A stretch of 64,000 bases of DNA from Terribacillus aidingensis. GTDB lineage: Bacteria; Bacillota; Bacilli; Bacillales; Amphibacillaceae. The notes under the pieces are model-generated. The model saw only the letters and a program-made list of their open reading frames with translations, was not told where the DNA came from and did not search any database. This document shows, one piece after another, positions 9,096 to 16,882 of the stretch. Numbering within the stretch: position 1 is the stretch's first letter; the number at the start of each line of letters is the position of its first letter. The position numbers and the translations under genes are program-made. The stretch covers positions 1,894,001 to 1,958,000 of the forward strand of contig NZ_CP159996.1 of NCBI RefSeq assembly GCF_040703035.1, given 5' to 3'.

Positions 9096-10751
9096 ATGCG
9101 GGTGCATATAAAAGATGATAAACCTTTCCTCGACATGATGGATGATAAATTGCAGCATGAAGGAGAAACAGCATCATGGGAGCATTTCAAGATGGCTTAT
9201 ACAGCCGCCAAGGAAACAAATATCGATACATTTACCGGGTTGGTTGCACCTGGCTATCTGCCGCATATGACCTTCCATCCCCATCAGCTGGAAGCAAGCC
9301 GGCGAGTTGTGGAAGAAATGAATGGACGCGCCATCCTGGCTGATGAAGTTGGTCTGGGGAAAACGATTGAAGCGGGTCTCGTATTGAAAGAATTGATGAT
9401 TCGAGGCTTGGTGAAAAAGGTACTTCTGCTCGTGCCGGCATCTTTAGTGAACCAATGGGTGAACGAATTGAACTCAAAATTTCATATTCCTGCAGCCTCC
9501 CAGCGAAAGCAATATGTATGGGAACATTATGATGTGATCGTCTCCTCCATCGACTTGGCAAAGCGCTCTCCTCACCGGGAGATCATTTTGGAGCAGGACT
9601 ATGATTTCGTGCTTATCGATGAGGCACATAAACTGAAAAACAACCGGACAAAGAACTATGCTTTCATCCAATCGCTCAAAAAGAAATATTGTCTGCTGCT
9701 GACTGCAACACCTGTCCAAAACAAGCTAAGTGATATTTACAATCTTGTATCCTTGCTAAAGCCTGGCTACCTTGGCAGCTACAAGCAATTCAAAGATACA
9801 TATGGAGATGACCGCAGAGATGCAGAAGAGCATCATTACTTGAAGGAGCTTATCCGAAAAGTGATGGTCCGCAACCGACGGGAAGAAACGGGACTTCAAT
9901 GGACAAAGCGGAAAGTGGAGACAATTTGGATTGATTTTACCGAACAAGAGCGGCAGGTATATGAAAATATGCAAGATTCCACCAGTGCTGCAGCAACCTT
10001 TGCAAAAATAACCCTGCTCCGCGAGCTGTGCAGCTCCAGGGAAGCAGCATATTTGTCCATGAAAAAGATGGTCGAGGAAAATCCGGAAACAAGTAATGTG
10101 TATTTGCCTGTTATGAAAGAGATTGAAAAGCTGCCGCAGCATAGCAAGGCACTGAAAGTGGTAGAGCTGATCAAGGCTGCTCCTCCAGGAGAAAAGTTCA
10201 TCATCTTTACCGAGTACCGGGCTACGCAATTTTACTTGCAATGGACGCTCAAGCAGCACGACATATCCTCCGTTCCTTTCCGAGGCGGCTTCAAGGCCGG
10301 TAAAAAGGATTGGATGCGCGAGCTGTTCGAAAAGCATGCACAAGTTCTGATTGCAACCGAAGCTGGCGGCGAAGGTATCAACCTCCAATTTTGCAGCAAT
10401 ATGATCAATTATGATTTGCCATGGAATCCAATGCGGCTGGAGCAGCGCATCGGCAGGATCCATCGTTTTGGTCAGCAGAAGGATGTGCAAATCTATAATT
10501 TCGCCGTACGGAACACGCTTGAAGCACACATATTGGAATTGCTTTATAAGAAAATCAACTTATTCGAGCGGGTAATCGGCAATCTCGATCATATCCTTGC
10601 CGAACTGCAGGTTTCCGATGTGGAAAAAGAGATTAAGCGGATATTCGCCGATTCTCGTTCCGAAGGAGAAATAAAAGTAAAGCTGGATAATTTGACTGCG
10701 GTAATCACCGAGACGGGTGAACAGCTGGAAAGGGCTAAATTACATGGATAG
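9096..10751 (+). CDS. yqhH: SNF2-type DEAD/DEAH helicase YqhH
   Basis: A 551-residue superfamily 2 ATPase of the SNF2/RapA type. Walker A is ADEVGLGKT (about residue 84), the DEAH box is in VLIDEAHKLKNN, motif III is LLLTATPVQN, and the C-terminal RecA domain has TEAGGEGINLQFCS and QRIGRIHRFGQ. It has no additional DNA-binding domain. The family remodels protein-DNA or RNA polymerase complexes, but the precise role of YqhH is unknown. AAGGAGATG precedes the ATG. It is coupled to yqhG by an 8-base overlap and transcribed divergently from gcvT. Confidence 0.9.
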   Translation: MRVHIKDDKPFLDMMDDKLQHEGETASWEHFKMAYTAAKETNIDTFTGLVAPGYLPHMTFHPHQLEASRRVVEEMNGRAILADEVGLGKTIEAGLVLKELMIRGLVKKVLLLVPASLVNQWVNELNSKFHIPAASQRKQYVWEHYDVIVSSIDLAKRSPHREIILEQDYDFVLIDEAHKLKNNRTKNYAFIQSLKKKYCLLLTATPVQNKLSDIYNLVSLLKPGYLGSYKQFKDTYGDDRRDAEEHHYLKELIRKVMVRNRREETGLQWTKRKVETIWIDFTEQERQVYENMQDSTSAAATFAKITLLRELCSSREAAYLSMKKMVEENPETSNVYLPVMKEIEKLPQHSKALKVVELIKAAPPGEKFIIFTEYRATQFYLQWTLKQHDISSVPFRGGFKAGKKDWMRELFEKHAQVLIATEAGGEGINLQFCSNMINYDLPWNPMRLEQRIGRIHRFGQQKDVQIYNFAVRNTLEAHILELLYKKINLFERVIGNLDHILAELQVSDVEKEIKRIFADSRSEGEIKVKLDNLTAVITETGEQLERAKLHG

Positions 10752-11583
10752 ACAAACACTCCACCAGTTTCTGCGGAAATTTTTCCTATCAAACGGCTGT
10801 CAGCTTCTAGAGGAAAAAGAGGGGCTGCTTCGGTTCCTTTTGACTCCAGAACTGGATGAAGAATTGATGAATCGGCCGTTTTATTGGCGCTATAAGAAAA
10901 GACTTGGCCAAGAAGGCGATCCCATGGAGCTCACCCTTCTGACCGACCCAAACGAGACAGCTGAGAAAGCAGAGCATATTCATTTCGGCAGCCCTCGCCT
11001 GCACAAGATTTTCCGTCTGATCCGCGACTCCGCCCAAGTAGCTCGTCTTTATGAAAAGGTAGATACAGCTTCCCGGACACCGCTGTACCCGTGGCTAATC
11101 CGCAACATGAGCGTCCACTTTTCCGGTAAACGCAAACGTACGGAAACACATTCTGTTGGATTACAGTTACTGAATGGCCAGCTCGCAACCGATTGGATGG
11201 AGAACTTCTCTCAGGTGGAATTCAGACAGCAAATCAGCGATCAATGCTATTGCCTCTCCCCTATCATCCGATACCAAAGCGGCTACCAGCGGATAAGCAG
11301 CTATATGCATACCTATCTGGATACTATCGATGACAGCTGGGTGAAGGAGACAAAAGAGACACTTAAACAAGAAGAAAATTTACTGGCGCATTTTTTCGAT
11401 CAAAGCGCTCAGGAAGAGCTCGAAGAAGAAATCCGCGAAGAAAGAGCTGCACTATATAAGAACGAGCTGGATGCAGTGCATAAAAGACTAGTCCCATCCA
11501 TTCAAATGGAGACAATCAATGCCGGCATCTTCTATCTATCTGAAGAAACCGCACAAAAACTGCTCCATAAAAAAGAGGCCTGA
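10744..11583 (+). CDS. yqhG: YqhG family protein
   Basis: A 279-residue soluble protein that always seems to accompany the YqhH helicase in Bacillus. The first 100 residues include LRKFFLSNGCQLLEEKEGLLRF and NRPFYWRYKKRLGQ; the C-terminal half has an acidic, Glu-rich helical region (SAQEELEEEIREERAALYKNEL), probably a coiled coil. No catalytic motif is seen and no function is known; partnership with the helicase is inferred from the overlap. The ATG at 10744 is used because GGAAAGGG lies upstream; the longer frame begins inside yqhH. Confidence 0.8.
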   Translation: MDRQTLHQFLRKFFLSNGCQLLEEKEGLLRFLLTPELDEELMNRPFYWRYKKRLGQEGDPMELTLLTDPNETAEKAEHIHFGSPRLHKIFRLIRDSAQVARLYEKVDTASRTPLYPWLIRNMSVHFSGKRKRTETHSVGLQLLNGQLATDWMENFSQVEFRQQISDQCYCLSPIIRYQSGYQRISSYMHTYLDTIDDSWVKETKETLKQEENLLAHFFDQSAQEELEEEIREERAALYKNELDAVHKRLVPSIQMETINAGIFYLSEETAQKLLHKKEA

Positions 11584-11606
11584 ATCATGTTCAGGCCTCT
11601 TACTTT
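11572..11606. terminator. bidirectional terminator, yqhG / yqzE
   Basis: The stem GAGGCCTGAA / TTCAGGCCTC with a small loop is flanked by AAAA on the left and a T-rich tract on the right, between convergent genes. Confidence 0.85.
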
Positions 11607-11770
11607 TTACGACTACGGAAGAACAGCTTGAAAGCAAATGGCAGAACACCAAACCACTTTCCGTGCAGCTGGTGTTTTTCTTTTTCCTTCTGTTTCTTCT
11701 CCTGCTTCGGTGCATCCATCTTTTTCACCAGCTCCTGGGTTACGAATCGGAAATAATCATTGGAAGACAT
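11600..11770 (-). CDS. yqzE: YqzE family small protein
   Basis: A 56-residue protein, MSSNDYFRFVTQELVKKMD at the N-terminus, then a highly charged Lys/Glu segment and a C-terminal WFGVLPFAFKLFF hydrophobic patch. This matches the small YqzE family found beside comG in Bacillus; function unknown. The start at 11770 is supported by AGAGGGGG about 9 bases upstream. A longer in-frame reading (to 11947) would run through the comG promoter region and is rejected. Confidence 0.75.
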   Translation of the reverse strand: MSSNDYFRFVTQELVKKMDAPKQEKKQKEKEKHQLHGKWFGVLPFAFKLFFRSRKK

Positions 11771-11961
11771 GTGCTTAGCCCCCTCTACTTTTACTAGTAG
11801 CGTGACCAATTTCATTTCGTTCCATACAACATACGTGAAGTTCTCTTTCTTAATTAGCAGAAATGAATTTTGTGCTCCAATGAACTGATGTTTCCTGTAT
11901 TTTTTCAATATGACCGCTGCCATGACTTTGTAGTATTGTAACTGCAAAGGAGGTGATATAA

Positions 11962-13035
11962 GTGCTGGATAGCCCTTCAGTTTTTGCGGCTAGTTTGATG
12001 GAAGAAGCGATACAGCAGCAGGCGTCAGACATTCATTTCACACCGGAAGAAGATGAAACAAGCGTATTCATACGGATACACGGAAAGCGTGTCCTGCATA
12101 GTCGCTTATCGACTCCGAGTTTTCGCAAGCTGATTGCTTACTATAAATTTGTCAGCGGTATGGATATCGGAGAGATGCAAAAACCTCAGGATGGGGCAAT
12201 GCCATTTTCGTATAAGGGACAAAAGCAATATTCTCTTCGTCTATCTACCCTGCCGCTGAAACAAACAGAAAGCTTGGCAATTCGTATACTTCCCCAAAGT
12301 GATGCACCCTTGCTCGACCAGTTGTTTTTATTTCCGTTCCAAATAAGTTCATTGCGGCAACTATTGCTGGAAAGTACAGGAATTCTCCTGTTCACAGGTC
12401 CGACAGGCAGCGGGAAAACGACGACAATGTATAGCATCCTGCAGGATTTATTGCGAATCAAAGCATGTCAGGCTATCACATTGGAGGATCCGATTGAGAA
12501 ACGAATGGAAAACATGCTGCAGGTGCAAGTGAATGAGAAGGCAGGCCTTACGTATCAAGCAGGATTAAAAGCAGCGCTGCGGCATGATCCAGATGTGCTG
12601 ATGATCGGAGAAATCCGCGATGAATCCACAGCCCGCTTCGCCTTCGAAACGGCAAGGACTGGACATCTTGTCATCAGCACGCTGCATGCCAAAAATGCAG
12701 CAGGTGCTATTCACCGCTTGAAGGAAATGGGAATTCCAATAGCTGACTTGCATCATACGTTAATTGGTGTCGCTTCGTTGGAACTTCTTCCTATCACAAC
12801 GCCCCATCCTTCACGTGCGGCCATTATGGAGCTGGCCGACTCTTCACAAATCAGCCGCATGCTGAAAACTAATAAAACATCTTTCCTGACATTCGCAAAA
12901 CTTAGGAGGAAAGCCTATGCATATGGTTTTATCACGAAAGAAAATTATCAACTTCAAGAAGGAAGACAAACTGTCTATGGAACAGCAGATGCTTTTCCTC
13001 CAACAGCTTCATCGACTCAGAACACAAGGATATGA
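11962..13035 (+). CDS. comGA: competence pseudopilus assembly ATPase ComGA
   Basis: The traffic ATPase that powers assembly of the ComG pseudopilus needed for DNA binding during transformation; it acts at the inner face of the membrane. At 357 residues it is a short GspE-type ATPase. Walker A is FTGPTGSGKTT (about residue 147), the Asp box is ITLEDPIEK, Walker B is DPDVLMIGEIRD and the His box is GHLVISTLHA. The GTG start is set by a perfect AAAGGAGGTGA. It overlaps comGB by 119 bases, so all seven comG genes are tightly coupled. Confidence 0.95.
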   Translation: MLDSPSVFAASLMEEAIQQQASDIHFTPEEDETSVFIRIHGKRVLHSRLSTPSFRKLIAYYKFVSGMDIGEMQKPQDGAMPFSYKGQKQYSLRLSTLPLKQTESLAIRILPQSDAPLLDQLFLFPFQISSLRQLLLESTGILLFTGPTGSGKTTTMYSILQDLLRIKACQAITLEDPIEKRMENMLQVQVNEKAGLTYQAGLKAALRHDPDVLMIGEIRDESTARFAFETARTGHLVISTLHAKNAAGAIHRLKEMGIPIADLHHTLIGVASLELLPITTPHPSRAAIMELADSSQISRMLKTNKTSFLTFAKLRRKAYAYGFITKENYQLQEGRQTVYGTADAFPPTASSTQNTRI

Positions 13036-13978
13036 TATGGCTCGCTCGCTGGATTTCCTTCACTGGCAGCCGCAATGGCGAACGGCTACACAGACTCTAC
13101 AGGAAGATCTTAAGCAAGGTTTGCGACTGGACGAAGCCTTTTCACACGCTCGTTTTTCATCGTTAATCGTCATTCACTTTTATGTGGCACATCATGACGG
13201 AAACTTGGAAGATGCATTGGCAAGAAGCTACACTACTATGCAAAAACAAATGCAGCAGCTTGCTAAGTTCAAGAAAGTCACCCGTTACCCCATTTTTCTT
13301 CTATTGAGTATTCTGCTGCTGCTTCTTTTTGTTAAGCTTTATGTCTATCCTTCTTTTCTATCTCTTTTTGCTTATTCCGCAGAATCAGCAAACCTTCTCC
13401 GCTTTTTCTCCAATCTGGTGAATTTACTTTTGTATGCAAGCTTACTCCTCGGTGTGATAGGAATCAGTCTATATTTCCTTCAAGGATCCTTTAAGAAACG
13501 CTGGCCATCCGCAAAGAAACGCTATTACTTGGAGCGCATACCTGTTATTCACAAAATAGCCCGCACAAGGACAAGCTTCCAGTTCGCCATTCAGCTTGGT
13601 AATCTTCTTTCAGCGGGACTTTCCCTGTATGAAAGTCTCCAGCTTTTATCAAAACAGCAATATCATGACATGCTTCAATTGTACAGCAGTGTCTTACTAT
13701 ACCAGCTGACCTCAGGTAATACATTGAAGGAATGTCTGCCAAGTTTTCCACTGCTTGATGCCCAGCTTCAGAGTATTTTGGTGAAAGAAAATGATGTTTC
13801 ATCACAATCGAAAGATTTGCTGATGTATGCAGAGATCATGACAACTAAAATGGAAGATCGAACAAAAACTGCCCTCTATCTGCTCCAGCCTATTCTGCTT
13901 TGCATCATGGCACTATGCATCATTATTGTCTATCTATCTTTGCTTCTCCCTATGTTTCAGATGGTTCATACACTTTAG
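12917..13978 (+). CDS. comGB: competence pseudopilus platform protein ComGB
   Basis: A polytopic membrane protein of the type II secretion F / PilC family, 353 residues, with three long hydrophobic segments (near residues 118-140, 165-190 and 320-350) and two cytoplasmic four-helix domains, e.g. FLQQLHRLRTQGYDMARSL and FQFAIQLGNLLSAGLSLYESL. It forms the platform on which ComGA acts. TAGGAGG lies 7 bases before the ATG at 12917, inside comGA. If that start is used the overlap is 119 bases; later in-frame starts such as the ATG at 12977 (codon 21) also lie inside comGA. Confidence 0.92.
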   Translation: MHMVLSRKKIINFKKEDKLSMEQQMLFLQQLHRLRTQGYDMARSLDFLHWQPQWRTATQTLQEDLKQGLRLDEAFSHARFSSLIVIHFYVAHHDGNLEDALARSYTTMQKQMQQLAKFKKVTRYPIFLLLSILLLLLFVKLYVYPSFLSLFAYSAESANLLRFFSNLVNLLLYASLLLGVIGISLYFLQGSFKKRWPSAKKRYYLERIPVIHKIARTRTSFQFAIQLGNLLSAGLSLYESLQLLSKQQYHDMLQLYSSVLLYQLTSGNTLKECLPSFPLLDAQLQSILVKENDVSSQSKDLLMYAEIMTTKMEDRTKTALYLLQPILLCIMALCIIIVYLSLLLPMFQMVHTL

Positions 13979-13992
13979 AAAGAGGTTAACTG

Positions 13993-14304
13993 ATGCGAAA
14001 TGAAAAAGGATTCACATTAATAGAAATGCTTATAGTTTTGCTTGTTATCTCCGTGTTGATGATTCTTGTCGTGCCGAACTTAGCTGATAAAAATGACCGG
14101 GTCCAAACGCAGGGCTGTGAGGCACTATTAAAATTAGCTGAAAGCCAAGTACAAACGTATAAGATAGACAACGGGACCGCCCCAACCTCGATTGCACAGC
14201 TCCAAGATGGCTACTTGACTGAAACAACATGTCAGGGTGGTAAGCGTTCCTTGGTACTAAGCCCTGGAGGCGAGGTTTCTTTAACGAATGCATCAGGTTC
14301 ATAA
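13993..14304 (+). CDS. comGC: major pseudopilin ComGC
   Basis: The main subunit of the competence pseudopilus, 103 residues. It has a short basic leader ending in the prepilin peptidase site KG|FTLIEMLIVLLVISVLMI, with Glu at +5 and a single long hydrophobic helix. Two cysteines (in TQGCEALL and ETTCQGG) can form the internal disulfide known in B. subtilis ComGC. AGAGG precedes the ATG, 14 bases after comGB. The end overlaps comGD by 17 bases. Confidence 0.95.
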   Translation: MRNEKGFTLIEMLIVLLVISVLMILVVPNLADKNDRVQTQGCEALLKLAESQVQTYKIDNGTAPTSIAQLQDGYLTETTCQGGKRSLVLSPGGEVSLTNASGS

Positions 14305-14728
14305 ACAAAAAGGTTTCAGTTTGCTTGAATTGATTATAGTACTCGGCCTCGCTTCTTTACTGATTAGCATCGGAACAGGTGTGTATTCCCACTTACTTGT
14401 AGAAGCAGAAGCAAAACAATTCAAAAATCGGCTGGAACAAGATTTGCTTTATTTGCAGCAATACACGCAATTCGACAGGTCAGCTAAGCTATACCTAGAT
14501 AATGGTAAATATGAAATCTATTCAAGCAGATTGAAGAAAGTTCTGTTAGTCCAGGAAATACCTGAAGGCTACGCGATCAATATATATCCCAGTGCATTGT
14601 CATTCGGGTTCAATCAAACAGGTACAGCACTTGCTCCTGGCAATTTCACTATACGTACTCCTGCTGGAACCGATAAGCTTGTATTTCCGCTTGGGAAAGG
14701 AAGAGGGCGCTATGAAGACAGCAGATAA
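14288..14728 (+). CDS. comGD: minor pseudopilin ComGD
   Basis: A 146-residue minor pseudopilin with leader MHQVHKQKG and cleavage before FSLLELIIVLGLASLLI, Glu at +5. The C-terminal globular part ends with the GKGRGRYEDSR tail, where GKGxGR resembles a conserved ComGD motif. The start overlaps comGC; GGCGAGG lies 12 bases upstream. It forms part of the minor pseudopilin set with ComGE and ComGF that initiates pilus assembly. Overlaps comGE by 17 bases. Confidence 0.9.
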   Translation: MHQVHKQKGFSLLELIIVLGLASLLISIGTGVYSHLLVEAEAKQFKNRLEQDLLYLQQYTQFDRSAKLYLDNGKYEIYSSRLKKVLLVQEIPEGYAINIYPSALSFGFNQTGTALAPGNFTIRTPAGTDKLVFPLGKGRGRYEDSR

Positions 14729-15035
14729 TCAAAATGGTTTTCTGCTTCTGGAAGCATTGTTCAGTTTCGCGATGTTTCTGCTGCTATGTACGCTTCTGCT
14801 TCCGTTATGGATTGACGTGAAAAAGGAACATTACATTCAGGAAAAACGTACGTTTTATTATAGTCTTCTCCAAAATGAACTCGCAAAAGCCGAACCAAAA
14901 GATCAGTATTTTAGAGACGATAAGCTATTTATCGCATTAAGATTCAGTATCGAGGATGGACTCAAAAAAGGCTGCATTGACCTAAGAGGAGAAGGGCGAA
15001 AGGAGAATCGCTGCCTATATGGTTATCTCGAATAA
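14712..15035 (+). CDS. comGE: minor pseudopilin ComGE
   Basis: A 107-residue protein with the prepilin site NG|FLLLEALFSFAMFLLLCTLLLPL (Glu at +5) after an eight-residue leader and a short C-terminal domain. The ATG at 14712 is the one placed correctly before the leader and has AGAGGG just upstream; the frame is open 120 bases further back, inside comGD. Sequence outside the leader is poorly conserved in this family, so assignment rests on order and signal type. Confidence 0.85.
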   Translation: MKTADNQNGFLLLEALFSFAMFLLLCTLLLPLWIDVKKEHYIQEKRTFYYSLLQNELAKAEPKDQYFRDDKLFIALRFSIEDGLKKGCIDLRGEGRKENRCLYGYLE

Positions 15036-15429
15036 TAAAGGTTTCACGCTTCTTGAAGCAATAATTGCATTGGGCATATTGATTCTGATTCTCGTTTCAG
15101 TCCCTCCCCTTCTGACTCCCTTGGTTCAAGACACAAAATCAGAAGCTGTGTCTGTCAGGCAGGCACTTCACTTCATATCAATGGAAGTGCACAAAGGCGT
15201 CGCTGTAAATACCGCGGAAGATAAGCTTTACATTCAGGATCAGCAAGGTCGAACAGCAGTTTTTGAGCAATATAAAGATATGATTCGAAGACAAGTTGAT
15301 GAGAAAGGACATGAAATCTACTTGCACCATATTGAGGATTTAGAATTCATCCAGGATGACAGCTCGATTGTCATAACTGTCAAAGGAAAAGAGGGATTGT
15401 CATATGAGAAGTGGATTGATATGGAATGA
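15019..15429 (+). CDS. comGF: minor pseudopilin ComGF
   Basis: A 136-residue pseudopilin-like protein with KG|FTLLEAIIALGILILILV at the N-terminus. The C-terminal half (YKDMIRRQVDEKGHEIYLHHI, then SIVITVKGKEG) fits the ComGF domain. It overlaps comGE by 17 bases and comGG by 26, continuing the coupled operon. It acts in the membrane as part of the minor pilin complex. Confidence 0.9.
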   Translation: MVISNNKGFTLLEAIIALGILILILVSVPPLLTPLVQDTKSEAVSVRQALHFISMEVHKGVAVNTAEDKLYIQDQQGRTAVFEQYKDMIRRQVDEKGHEIYLHHIEDLEFIQDDSSIVITVKGKEGLSYEKWIDME

Positions 15430-15772
15430 ACAAGGGTTCCTTCACCCATTCCTCTTGTTTCTGACAGCTTTCTTTCTGCTCCTACTCACTTCAGGCAGTA
15501 TGCTTCTTCAAACGAAAGTACAATCGACTGACATGCTTTTCGAACAGTATAAATTAGAGCAAGCTGCATCACTCGCTTTCAAAACAGTTGAAAACCACTA
15601 TCTTCCGAATCTAAAACCAGATGACGATGATCAAACCATTAAAATCCATAACAAAGCTTTGGATGCTCATATCACGATTAATAGAGAAGAACAACACCTA
15701 CTTGTACGATACGAAATCAATACAGATGGAAGCCTGGAGTCGGTCACTTATTATAAAAAATATCCTTCTTGA
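15404..15772 (+). CDS. comGG: pseudopilus protein ComGG
   Basis: The last comG gene, 122 residues: a short N-terminus (MRSGLIWNEQG), a long hydrophobic helix (FLHPFLLFLTAFFLLLLTSG) and a hydrophilic C-terminal region. The peptidase site is atypical: the QG|F step is present but the usual Glu at +5 is replaced (FLHPF), as is often seen in ComGG. It starts inside comGF. A tRNA-Gln begins 42 bases downstream with no obvious terminator between. Confidence 0.85.
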   Translation: MRSGLIWNEQGFLHPFLLFLTAFFLLLLTSGSMLLQTKVQSTDMLFEQYKLEQAASLAFKTVENHYLPNLKPDDDDQTIKIHNKALDAHITINREEQHLLVRYEINTDGSLESVTYYKKYPS

Positions 15773-15814
15773 TGTATAAGATACGAAATCTCGTGCAAAA
15801 TAGTCTATGTACGA

Positions 15815-15885
15815 TGGGCTATAGCCAAGTGGTAAGGCAGCGGGTTTTGGTCCCGTTATCGTTGGTTCGAACCCAGCTAGCCCAG
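15815..15885 (+). tRNA. tRNA-Gln (anticodon TTG)
   Basis: The cloverleaf is clear: acceptor TGGGCTA pairs with TAGCCCA, D arm AGCCAAGTGGTAAGGC, anticodon loop GTTTTGGTC with TTG, and T arm GTTGGTTCGAACCCAGC. No encoded CCA. It sits between comGG and a strong terminator. Confidence 0.93.
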
Positions 15886-15886
15886 T

Positions 15887-15922
15887 AAGAAGATCCCGCC
15901 AAAATGGCGGGATCTTCTTTTA
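15887..15922. terminator. bidirectional terminator, tRNA-Gln / yqgX
   Basis: A 12-base-pair stem GAAGATCCCGCC / GGCGGGATCTTC with loop AAAAT and a T tract on the plus strand. The right arm adjoins the stop codon of the convergent MBL-fold gene. Confidence 0.9.
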
Positions 15923-16549
15923 TATAAGGAAAGGATTCTTCGCCTGTTCTTCCCCTATCGTCGTTTTTGGACCATGACCCGGGTACACTTCATAGAAGTC
16001 AGGCAGTGACAATAATTGATCGGTAATACTTTGCATCAAGGTCGGCAGATCACCTCGATAAAGATCTGTTCGTCCAATGCCACGCTGAAACAGCGCATCA
16101 CCGACGATTGCATACTTTTCTTTATGGAAGACAAGGCTCACACTTCCAGGAGAATGCCCTGGTGTATGACGTACTTCAAATTCGAAATGTCCAAACCCCA
16201 TATTACCTGGCTTTAGATTCTCATCCGCATCTCTCGCTGTTATCTGCTTGACCGGAAACATTTTTGAACCATTCTTACCTGGATCACCTAGCCAATCAGC
16301 TTCCTCTTCATGCAGATACACAGGAATATGATAAATGTCCCGCGCATCATCGACCGCTCCGATATGATCGAAATGAGCATGTGTCAGGAGAATTGCCTGC
16401 GGTCGCAGTTCTTTCTGTTTGATCCATTCAATCAGTTTGACGCTATCTCCGCCTGGGTCAACAATCAGGCAGTCGTTCTTTGATTCCAGTATGTAACAAT
16501 TTGTTCCCATCGGTCCAAGACTTAATGTATGTATTTTCATTTTATTCAT
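15920..16549 (-). CDS. yqgX: MBL-fold metallo-hydrolase (YqgX, glyoxalase II-like)
   Basis: A 209-residue metallo-beta-lactamase-fold hydrolase. The metal motif is THAHFDHIG (about residue 56), with further ligands in HTPGHSPGS, VGDALFQRGIGR and YPGHGPKT, the glyoxalase II subgroup pattern. In B. subtilis YqgX has been linked to bacillithiol-dependent methylglyoxal handling, but the true substrate here is not shown by sequence. The ATG at 16549 follows GGGAGGAG directly; the open frame upstream has no ribosome-binding site. Confidence 0.88.
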   Translation of the reverse strand: MNKMKIHTLSLGPMGTNCYILESKNDCLIVDPGGDSVKLIEWIKQKELRPQAILLTHAHFDHIGAVDDARDIYHIPVYLHEEEADWLGDPGKNGSKMFPVKQITARDADENLKPGNMGFGHFEFEVRHTPGHSPGSVSLVFHKEKYAIVGDALFQRGIGRTDLYRGDLPTLMQSITDQLLSLPDFYEVYPGHGPKTTIGEEQAKNPFLI

Positions 16550-16689
16550 CTGCTCCTCCCTGCGATTTCTTTTAAAAAAGGCTCGACAAGCATATATGTG
16601 TGTACTACTATATAGTATGTATTTGCCAAGCATTCTTTACCACAAGTATAGCAGGTAACCAACTATTTTGCTCATGGGAGGGCAAGCAA

Positions 16690-16839
16690 GTGATTCTTTC
16701 GATCATCTTGTTTTTTATTGCATTTCTTTGTGTTTGCACACTAATTACAGAATGTAAAAAAAGACAAGTGAAACAGGCGATCTTCACATTTATTTCTGTG
16801 GTCGTCATCACATTAGTTTCTATTACGAACTTATTATAA
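16690..16839 (+). CDS. small two-helix membrane protein (DUF2759-like)
   Basis: A 49-residue hydrophobic protein: two predicted membrane helices (ILSIILFFIAFLCVCTLI and AIFTFISVVVITLVSITNL) joined by a basic loop ECKKRQVKQ. The GTG start follows GGGAGGG with an 8-base gap, and a strong terminator lies right after the stop, which supports a real gene. Bacillus genomes carry a small DUF2759 gene at this place beside the MBL hydrolase; the resemblance is in size and topology more than in sequence, so the family call is tentative. Confidence 0.55.
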   Translation: MILSIILFFIAFLCVCTLITECKKRQVKQAIFTFISVVVITLVSITNLL

Positions 16840-16845
16840 TTCATT

Positions 16846-16882
16846 AAAAAAGGATCGCTACTTATGCAGCGATCCTTTTGTT
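16846..16882. terminator. bidirectional terminator, small membrane gene / ltaS-like
   Basis: The stem AAAAAGGATCGCT / AGCGATCCTTTT with loop region ACTTATGC lies between convergent genes and has T tracts both ways. Confidence 0.85.

Noticed and set aside
9756..10529. 257-codon open frame on the minus strand
   Set aside because: Antisense to the helicase gene yqhH.
11771..11947. N-terminal extension of yqzE by 59 codons
   Set aside because: No ribosome-binding site, not seen in the family, and it would cover the comG promoter region.
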